IMG/VR virus record: IMGVR_UViG_3300006845_000028
Coordinates: 1 to 40,700 of that record
DNA length: 40,700 nt
Source: a virus
Strand: one strand, 5' to 3'
Made by a program: the position numbers and the translations under genes
Shown: in pieces, positions 22,535-28,771 of the stretch
Position numbering within the stretch: the first letter of the stretch is position 1
Layout: every line of letters begins with the position of its first letter
Notes under the pieces: model-generated
Told to the model about the DNA's origin: nothing
Seen by the model: the letters and a program-made list of their open reading frames with translations, nothing else
The model's database searches: none

Positions 22535-22584
22535 CGAGCTGGTTAGCAGGAGGGACCCAATGGGTGGGGCTGCTAACCAGCTCG
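22535..22584. terminator. 15-bp perfect stem-loop at the convergent junction
   Basis: CGAGCTGGTTAGCAG (22535-22549) is exactly complementary to 22570-22584. The loop holds AGGAGGG-like SD, ACCCAATGGGT and ATG 22560. It lies between the end of the rightward block and the end of the leftward block, so it is probably a terminator for one or both directions. No U-tract is seen. Confidence 0.65.
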
Positions 22585-22592
22585 ACGTCAAC

Positions 22593-22614
22593 GGGAATCA
22601 TTTGGCGGATTCCC
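22593..22614. terminator. second small hairpin at the convergent junction
   Basis: GGGAATC (22593-22599) pairs with GATTCCC (22608-22614), with an eight-base loop. Together with the larger stem just before it, it may block read-through from the leftward genes. Confidence 0.45.
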
Positions 22615-22618
22615 AACG

Positions 22619-22658
22619 CCGTGTGGAGTTGTGTAGGACCTCTAAGGTCTAGTTAAAC
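22619..22658 (-). repeat. TTTAAC...CCACACGG intergenic element, copy 4 (minus strand)
   Basis: Read on the minus strand: GTTTAAC, 18-20 bases, ACACAACTCCACACGG. The TAA of its core is the stop of the holin-like gene, as with the copy at 13949. It lacks the AGGA end. Confidence 0.6.
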
Positions 22659-22958
22659 ACTGGGAGGAGGCCTAACAGATGTCGCGGCCTCAATTACTGG
22701 CGCAGTGGTCTTCTCGGCCAAACCCTTGTACGTCGCAATGGCTGTGACGAACACAGACAGTATTGACGTCGTAAGGTTGGCAATGTCGAACTCGCCGGTG
22801 AAGTACGCGGTCCCAAGACCCGCCAGGACGCAGTAGGCGAAGGTCACTGCTGCTCGAACCTGCGTAGTCCAGTGAGGCTGCTGGATCACAGGGATGATGA
22901 ACATCGACGAGACGAACCCGACGATCGCACTGTACATCATGAGATCAGTATCAGGCAT
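22653..22958 (-). CDS. holin-like membrane protein
   Basis: A 101-residue protein with three transmembrane stretches (YSAIVGFVSSMFIIPVI, VRAAVTFAYCVLAGLGTAYF, LTTSILSVFVTAIATYKGL) and a polar tail. Size, topology and position at the end of the tail/lysis genes fit a class I holin, which would make the membrane lesion that lets the endolysin act. Sequence identity alone does not prove it. Confidence 0.75.
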   Translation of the reverse strand: MPDTDLMMYSAIVGFVSSMFIIPVIQQPHWTTQVRAAVTFAYCVLAGLGTAYFTGEFDIANLTTSILSVFVTAIATYKGLAEKTTAPVIEAATSVRPPPSV

Positions 22959-22973
22959 TTCTCCTCCTAGGGG

Positions 22974-23255
22974 CTAACCGATGAGCTTGGCAAAGGTGCG
23001 GAAGTCGTAAGCAGGGGTTTGCGCAACAGCACCGAGGTAGATCTGACGCACCTTGTCGAGGTCTATGTAGGACGACCGCAGTGTGGCGATGTCCCCAGCC
23101 GCGTAACCGAAGTCGGCAGTGAGCTGTGAGTCTAACTGAGTGTCAAGCCACAGCTTGAAGTCGCCAATTTCAGTCAGAACGTCCCGTAGAGCCCTCGCAA
23201 GTTGGCCAGCACGGACATCCACTTCGCCCCTTGTGCTGTAGAGTCCAACTGTCAT
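22974..23255 (-). CDS. hypothetical protein, tail/lysis region
   Basis: A 93-residue, mostly helical protein: RAGQLARALRDVLTEIGDFKLWLDTQL, then 'GYAAGDIATLRSSYIDLDKVRQIYLG' and 'YDFRTFAKLIG'. The same pattern is seen beside holin genes in actinobacterial phages and prophages. Function unknown; perhaps a virion or tail accessory protein. Confidence 0.72.
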   Translation of the reverse strand: MTVGLYSTRGEVDVRAGQLARALRDVLTEIGDFKLWLDTQLDSQLTADFGYAAGDIATLRSSYIDLDKVRQIYLGAVAQTPAYDFRTFAKLIG

Positions 23256-23270
23256 CAGATTCTCCTCCTG

Positions 23271-23888
23271 TCAGTAACGAATAATGGGCACTAGCGTGGC
23301 AAATGGTGGCGTGGTGCTGTGCGAGTGGGTGCCAGCAGAATCGGTGTCGGGCGTTGTGTGCGTGTGAGTATTCGAGTTGGTTCCACCGTGAGTGTGCGAC
23401 TGGTGCGAGACGGTGAAAGTGGCAGTACCACCAACACTCGACGTCTGGTCACTGCCTTGAGGAATGGAGTGCGTGTGACTACCACTCGCTCCAATGTCTG
23501 CTTGGGTGTGTGCGTGGTCGCCGCTCGATGAGGATGTGGCAGAACCGCCTGTAACACCAACGTTATTAGCACCTTGGCCAACTGGGTAGCGGTCACGCAA
23601 GTCGGGCAGATTGAAGGTCGTCGAACCGTCGCCCGCACCCCACGTAGTCCCGATATTGGCAAATAGTTTGTTGTACGTAACTCGATTGACTGCAGAGCCA
23701 TCACACACCAACCACCCAGTTGGGACGTTGCTAGACGGTCCAGCAAATAGAGTGATAGACCCGGCTGGTAGTATTGGAAGGCTAGACAGAAGAATTGCAC
23801 GTTCCAATGAGGAAACGCGCCACGCTATGTCTGCTATCCGCACAACTAGGTCGGGTAGGTGCTGTCGGTACCTATCGCTCTCAGGCAT
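23271..23888 (-). CDS. tail-collar-domain, His-rich tail tip protein
   Basis: A 205-residue protein. Residues about 35-110 match the phage tail-collar domain (AGSITLFAGPSSNVPTGWLVCDG...YNKLFANIGTTWGAGDGSTTFNLPDLRDRYPVG). The rest is Gly/Ser/Thr-rich with many HxH motifs (HAHT, HTHS, HTHTH, HSHST), which in other tail tips hold iron. It probably forms the host-contacting end of a fibre. Overlaps the next gene upstream by one base. Confidence 0.85.
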   Translation of the reverse strand: MPESDRYRQHLPDLVVRIADIAWRVSSLERAILLSSLPILPAGSITLFAGPSSNVPTGWLVCDGSAVNRVTYNKLFANIGTTWGAGDGSTTFNLPDLRDRYPVGQGANNVGVTGGSATSSSSGDHAHTQADIGASGSHTHSIPQGSDQTSSVGGTATFTVSHQSHTHGGTNSNTHTHTTPDTDSAGTHSHSTTPPFATLVPIIRY

Positions 23889-24982
23889 CAGATGTTCTCG
23901 TCGCCTTCAAATAGGAGCTGGGCTTCCTCGACGCTCTCGGAGTCCGGCGGGTTAAGTGTCCAACCAACGAGTCGAGCGTCGCGCTCGTACCCTGTAGGGT
24001 TTCGGGGGTCCTTGATGACTACTCTAGCAGTGTCACCAAGAGTGTACGCTCCGAATTCCGGAATCTTGTCACCCTTGACCGTAACCTTCACAGTCAACAT
24101 AGGTGGACGGCGCGTCGGTCCTACTGCACCAGCCACGAAGTTCAGGTTGGCCTGTGTTGTGATGTCCTTACGGGGGACCTCTACATCCCAACGTGGCATA
24201 CCTCCCACAATCAGGTCGCTGTGTACAAACTCCGACGTGAGCATGTCGTCACTCTCGCCTGCACCAATTAGCAGTACGTGCGTGCCTGCATCTGCCATTG
24301 ACTCAGTCATGTAGTACTGTGTGACGTTGCCAGGGTATTCGAAGATGGACAAACCCGGATGAACGCCAGTACCTAGAGTAGGGTAGCCGATTCGTAGGTC
24401 TTTTCGGAAGTAGTTGCCCTCTTTCGAAATTGCAACGTACCAGTCAAACCCGTTGGACGTGTTAGCAATACTGGACATTGCCTCAGAGTAGTATTTGAAC
24501 TCTGTCGTTCTGACGTCGAGAGACTTGGGGACGACTGTTGGTGCGACATCAGTAGGCACGTTGATGTTGACGTTGCGGCCAGGAACGGCTTGCATTTGCG
24601 CCCACAGGGACTTGAAGATCTCTACCTGTTCGACATCATTGAAAATTGTGTTTGTTAGGATTCGCTGCTTGCGTGGGTAGTAATCGAAGGGCATCCCATG
24701 CATCTGTATTGTCTTTGACTGGGCGGAATAAACACGACTCCAGACGATCCAGGCGCCGATGGGAACATCATTACGTTCCACGACACAGAAGGTTCTTCCT
24801 GGACTTGTTGCTTCAACCAAGTCGACGTTACGTTTGCCTGTCTGGTCGAGTTGGAAAGTACCGTCAAACTGACTGTCGCCACCGTTCAAGCTCATACTCA
24901 GGTAGACACCATACAGGTCGATCTCCTGAATTACACGCTCGCCACCGAGTGACAAGAAGGTGTAACGATACCTCGCAACCAC
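23888..24982 (-). CDS. minor tail protein (Gp37-like/baseplate hub region)
   Basis: A 364-residue protein starting GTG at 24982. 'ALGDTARVVIKDPRN...RLVGWTLNPPDSESVEEAQLLFE' and 'DYYPRKQRI.T...FNDVEQVEIFKSLW' resemble the ReqiPepy6 Gp37-like tail proteins and Siphovirus hub domains. It is beta-rich with no catalytic motif. In this position it should be part of the distal tail/baseplate. Confidence 0.72.
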   Translation of the reverse strand: MVARYRYTFLSLGGERVIQEIDLYGVYLSMSLNGGDSQFDGTFQLDQTGKRNVDLVEATSPGRTFCVVERNDVPIGAWIVWSRVYSAQSKTIQMHGMPFDYYPRKQRILTNTIFNDVEQVEIFKSLWAQMQAVPGRNVNINVPTDVAPTVVPKSLDVRTTEFKYYSEAMSSIANTSNGFDWYVAISKEGNYFRKDLRIGYPTLGTGVHPGLSIFEYPGNVTQYYMTESMADAGTHVLLIGAGESDDMLTSEFVHSDLIVGGMPRWDVEVPRKDITTQANLNFVAGAVGPTRRPPMLTVKVTVKGDKIPEFGAYTLGDTARVVIKDPRNPTGYERDARLVGWTLNPPDSESVEEAQLLFEGDENI

Positions 24983-24990
24983 TCTTCCCC

Positions 24991-25905
24991 CTAGTCGATC
25001 TGCGTTACGTCACCGGTGATCTGAACAGTCGCACCGACTGTAATGCCGTCCTTGCCAGGATCACCTTTGTCGCCCTTGTCACCTTTATCGCCCTTAGGAC
25101 CTTCTGGACCAACTTGTCCACCGCCACCTTGGACCTGAGCGTGCTTCGTGAACAGCTTGGCCCACTGCCACGGCCCGTAGCTGCGCCCGTCGTCACCCAG
25201 CAGCCCACCGAGGGCGTCGGCTACCTCCTGGCCGTACTTGCCGTCAGCGCCCCACTGCGGCAGCACGCCGCCCGATTCGAGCAGCAGGAACTGGAGTGCT
25301 ATAACCTTATTTCCCTGGTCGCCAAATGCACAAAACATGTCGTCATCCCCTCCTGCTCCGGCCTTACGAGCCTTCCATGCTTCCCACGTTTCGCCACTGT
25401 GCACGCTTAGGACTGCTTCGAGTCCAGGCTTGCCAGGTGACGCATCCCACACCGAGCAGAACATCGTGAACACCGAGTCGTGCCGGTGCCACAGGTGTGT
25501 GGAGTCTCTAGACCAGTCGACCCTCCACGATCCAAGCACCGAGTCCTTGATCATGCAGAAGACGCGGGTCCCGTCGAGCGTCCCGATGAACTCACGCAGG
25601 CAGTCCAGTCGGTCGTCCTGTGGGTTCTCCGCAGACGCCTTCATGTAGCCGGTCCGTTTGATCATCTCAGCAGTCGACATCGTCCAGTCGCCGGCTCGAG
25701 CTTTGTCGTTGGGCTGTGTCTGGTCCGGCGGGAACCGAATCGAGTAATCGTTCGGCCAGTTGATCTGGTTTGCTCGGACGGTGTTATGGTAGCCGCGCTT
25801 GTTCGCGTAGATCCCACCGAGTCGCACACCTGGCGTCACTGCCAGGATGCCCTCCCACAACCGCCACATGGCGTCCGGAATCACTGCCGGGTTTGGGTTC
25901 GCCAT
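24991..25905 (-). CDS. endolysin: M15-like peptidase, peptidoglycan-binding domain, collagen-like tail
   Basis: A 304-residue protein. Residues about 1-155 have GGIYANKRGYHNTVRANQ, DWTMSTAEMIKRTGYM and HLWHRHDS, the His/Asp pattern of the M15-like D-Ala-D-Ala-type peptidases common in Streptomyces phages. QGNKVIALQFLLLESG...ADGKYGQEVADALGGL (about 195-235) is a peptidoglycan-binding type 1 repeat. The end is GPEGPKGDKGDKGDKGDPGKDG, a collagen-like Gly-X-Y run, then a short beta strand. The collagen-like tail is not usual for an endolysin and could mean a tail-attached lysin. Confidence 0.72.
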   Translation of the reverse strand: MANPNPAVIPDAMWRLWEGILAVTPGVRLGGIYANKRGYHNTVRANQINWPNDYSIRFPPDQTQPNDKARAGDWTMSTAEMIKRTGYMKASAENPQDDRLDCLREFIGTLDGTRVFCMIKDSVLGSWRVDWSRDSTHLWHRHDSVFTMFCSVWDASPGKPGLEAVLSVHSGETWEAWKARKAGAGGDDDMFCAFGDQGNKVIALQFLLLESGGVLPQWGADGKYGQEVADALGGLLGDDGRSYGPWQWAKLFTKHAQVQGGGGQVGPEGPKGDKGDKGDKGDPGKDGITVGATVQITGDVTQID

Positions 25906-26090
25906 TACTCCAACCCCTTTGGATTGTCTCCCTCAGCCCGGAACTGTTCGAACTCGTCGTCACTGAGTTGCGTGACATTGCCATCTTTGTCACGGATCTC
26001 CCACACGTTGTCGGTCTCACTATCCGTGACCTGTCGGCACTCGTAGCCCTTCTCGACGTCGAACAAGTGCCAATCGTGTTCCTCTGCCAC
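25905..26090 (-). CDS. small acidic hypothetical protein
   Basis: A 61-residue protein (WHLFDVEKGYECRQVTDSETDNVWEIRDKDGNVTQLSDDEFEQFRAEG), beta-rich then helical. It lies between a minor tail protein and the endolysin with a one-base overlap to the latter. No family is recognised. Confidence 0.6.
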   Translation of the reverse strand: MAEEHDWHLFDVEKGYECRQVTDSETDNVWEIRDKDGNVTQLSDDEFEQFRAEGDNPKGLE

Positions 26091-26098
26091 AGTCCCTC

Positions 26099-27262
26099 CT
26101 ATGCGTAAGTGCCTTCCAACTGGAAATCTGTGCCAGACACAAAGCTACCGGCTGCAAGTAAGAAATCAAGACGGGTGTAAGGACCAGCAGGAGCAAAAAC
26201 CCCACCAGTGTTAGTAGCGATGCCACCGCTTGTTATTGTTCCTGAGCAAGTTGTCCAAGTCAGGAAGGCCGAGTGAGGTGAATCCCAACCAACTATATCG
26301 ACTACGCCACCTGCAAAAAGATTAGCAGTTGCTCCGGCGCAAGCGCTAGCACCAATGAACGCGGACGTCTGGTTGCCAAGGAAGGATGCTTGAGCAGCGC
26401 CACCAGCACCTTGGTGGTACTCAACCGAGTAGTTGGTACCACTATCGTTGTTAATCCGCATTAACAGGTTTTGTAGTGCTGCAGCGTCATTACCACGTGA
26501 AGTCCAATACACAGACAGCCGACGAAGATTAGATGGTATGCTAGAGAACGTGATAAGACTAGCAGTACCACCCAAGGTTTGCCGAGCGCGGTATGTAGCG
26601 TTGAACTCCCTAAACGCAGCACCGTCGTACACCTTTATGGAGTCAATGTCGCGCCGCCAGAGAGCAAGTGCTTCATGCACGACCAGAGCAGTTTCCTCTG
26701 CCTGATCCTTGACGGAGAGTAAGCCACCCAAACTCGACATGTAGAAGCGCAGGTCGGTAATCTCGGCATTCGTAATGGACGTGTCGTTGGCGACGATAGA
26801 TACTGAAGCCAAGATGATGGAGTTTGCTGGGGCTGCAGGTGCCGAGGGCGAGCTTGCAGGTGTACCCGTGACGACAGCCAGGGAACTAGAGTTAACACTG
26901 CCTGAGTAAGCCTGGTCCTCAATCTTGAAGACGACAATGTCAATTCGGTTCAAAGTGGCATGCGACGCTGCGATGCTCAAGGTCACATCAGCGTCGTTCA
27001 TGACACTGTAGACACCCTGCTTAGTGTGCTCCGTACCCGGAATTGCCGCGTGACCAGACTTGACCACGACAGCCATCGACGGCGAGCCTGTCTGCGTGAC
27101 CTGCAACGCGCTTCCAAGAGCAGGGTTTACACCACCTCGTGGCAGAAGAGTTGTTGCACCTGTCTTGCCCGCAATGAGCAGTCCATGCCAGTTACGCATC
27201 TGCTCGGCAGTGTGGGTAGCCCCCGCATTCTGCAGGAAGCCAGGGGGATTGATTACAGCCAT
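26099..27262 (-). CDS. minor tail/baseplate fibre protein
   Basis: A 387-residue protein. The N-terminal part (INPPGFLQNAGATHTAEQMRNWHGLLIAG, ...MAVVVKSGHAAIPGTEHTKQGVYSVMNDADVTLSI) matches the phage baseplate upper/fibre N-terminal family; the C-terminal half is Ser/Thr/Gly-rich and beta-rich, as in receptor-binding parts. It follows the Dit-like gene in the transcript. Probable host-recognition component. Confidence 0.75.
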   Translation of the reverse strand: MAVINPPGFLQNAGATHTAEQMRNWHGLLIAGKTGATTLLPRGGVNPALGSALQVTQTGSPSMAVVVKSGHAAIPGTEHTKQGVYSVMNDADVTLSIAASHATLNRIDIVVFKIEDQAYSGSVNSSSLAVVTGTPASSPSAPAAPANSIILASVSIVANDTSITNAEITDLRFYMSSLGGLLSVKDQAEETALVVHEALALWRRDIDSIKVYDGAAFREFNATYRARQTLGGTASLITFSSIPSNLRRLSVYWTSRGNDAAALQNLLMRINNDSGTNYSVEYHQGAGGAAQASFLGNQTSAFIGASACAGATANLFAGGVVDIVGWDSPHSAFLTWTTCSGTITSGGIATNTGGVFAPAGPYTRLDFLLAAGSFVSGTDFQLEGTYA

Positions 27263-27265
27263 ACG

Positions 27266-28771
27266 TCACCTCCAAGCAGAGCGGAACTGAATTGTGAGAG
27301 TAGGAGCACCGCCGGTTGTGCCACCAAACCGTATGAAGTTGCCCCCCGGTTCTAAGTAGAACCAGTTCGGAGCAATTAAGGCACTTCTACGGTTCGTGAC
27401 ACCGTTCAACAGAACCGTTTTGTTTGCCAGGTCGATTACTAGAGTTTCGCCTGCGCCTATACTTATGAGGAAGTTCAGTGCTGCACCAACAGTGTCGTTC
27501 ACAATTATTGGGTTGTCAATTGGTCCAGCAATGGTCATGATAGCTGGTGTAGGCCTGTTTCCGTTGTTCGTAACAGTACCACCAGTAGGTACGGCACCGC
27601 CACCGAAGTCGAGGCTAAAGCTGATGCCCTGCATCCACCGAATACTACCTCGGCTCGCAACAGGGTTGGAGTTCGTATTACCTGAGTTTCGTACTGCACC
27701 TACACGCATGCCACCCACTGCGGTGACGTGATCAGTAACTACTTCAGCATCCCACGCCGCTGGCTCGGCAGTGCCAAACTGCCACAACTTTGCCCGGAAA
27801 GTGCTAAAGGTTTGGCCACCCTGACCTCGTGTAAGTTCTGCACGAATATTAGTCCCTGTTGCTGAGGTTAAACCAGCAACAGTAGTTGGCCCTGCCATAG
27901 TTGTTGGCGTTCCACCAACAACGCGAATCAGTGACACCTGAACTGTATTCGACGTGGTGTAAATAACTTCCACGCGGTAGTAGTTGTTCGCATCGACTAC
28001 ACGCAGGTCATTGTAGAGCGAAATCGTCCCACCAGTAGGTGTAGCCGAGAGGGAGTTAGAAGTCGAGAGGAACCACTGGTTAGTTGTAGTGAATACGTTT
28101 GGTGCGGCAAAGTAAGCTGTACCTGTAGCAGCCGTAAGAGTAATGGTTGAGGAACCAGTACCAGGGACATCGAAGTCTGTCGCAGTTCCCGTCAGGGTGT
28201 ATGTATGACCTGAGTCAGCTGTACCCCAACCATCAGATACAGTTCGACTAAAGTCATCAAACAGGCTAGGAGGTGTAAATGCGAAGCCATTACCAGCAAC
28301 GCCACCATACGTAATGACTGTAGAACTTAGAATCGCATCATAGACACGTGGGTCTTCTGCATAAGCCACGAACTGCACACGTGTCACACCACGACGACGG
28401 TTCTGCTCCCAGTCATATCGAAGCCCACGAGGCTTGACAAACATTAGGCGCTCTGCCACACCAGGCGCCTTAAAGTACAACGGGACTAGGTCAGCGTTCG
28501 GTGCCCACTCCGACTTCAGTACGTCGAGGAAGGACTCGACTGTCAAGGCTGAAGCAAAGACTTCGCCGTCGAACATCAACGGCCGACCCTTTTCGAACTC
28601 GGCGTCCATGAATCCGCCGTCAACACCCTCGTGGTCACGTTCAGTCTCGCGAATAGGTGCAGAGTCAAAGCCGTACACACGAAGGATGTCAACGAACGGG
28701 TCTGCGACATCAGTGTTCAGTTCAGTGCCTGTGTCGCCAAGCTTGAACACGTAGTCGTCAGAAAGCGCCAT
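27266..28771 (-). CDS. distal tail (Dit-like) protein with a large inserted domain
   Basis: A 501-residue protein. Residues about 1-160 (YVFKLGDTGTELNTDV...GFMDAEFEKGRPLMFDGEVFA...RRGVTRVQFVAYAEDPRVYD) and the last 110 (FSLDFGGGAVPTGGTVTNNGNRPTPAIMTIAGP...) form the split Dit/galectin-like barrel. The middle (about 168-385: FDDFSRTVSDGWGTADSGHTYTLTG...) looks like an inserted carbohydrate-binding module. Such 'evolved' Dits help bind the cell wall. The gene overlaps the tape measure gene by one base. Confidence 0.85.
   Translation of the reverse strand: MALSDDYVFKLGDTGTELNTDVADPFVDILRVYGFDSAPIRETERDHEGVDGGFMDAEFEKGRPLMFDGEVFASALTVESFLDVLKSEWAPNADLVPLYFKAPGVAERLMFVKPRGLRYDWEQNRRRGVTRVQFVAYAEDPRVYDAILSSTVITYGGVAGNGFAFTPPSLFDDFSRTVSDGWGTADSGHTYTLTGTATDFDVPGTGSSTITLTAATGTAYFAAPNVFTTTNQWFLSTSNSLSATPTGGTISLYNDLRVVDANNYYRVEVIYTTSNTVQVSLIRVVGGTPTTMAGPTTVAGLTSATGTNIRAELTRGQGGQTFSTFRAKLWQFGTAEPAAWDAEVVTDHVTAVGGMRVGAVRNSGNTNSNPVASRGSIRWMQGISFSLDFGGGAVPTGGTVTNNGNRPTPAIMTIAGPIDNPIIVNDTVGAALNFLISIGAGETLVIDLANKTVLLNGVTNRRSALIAPNWFYLEPGGNFIRFGGTTGGAPTLTIQFRSAWR

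Noticed and set aside
22560-22652. 30-codon frame with SD at the convergent junction
   Set aside because: Contained in two hairpins and a repeat; kept only as a remark, not as a gene.
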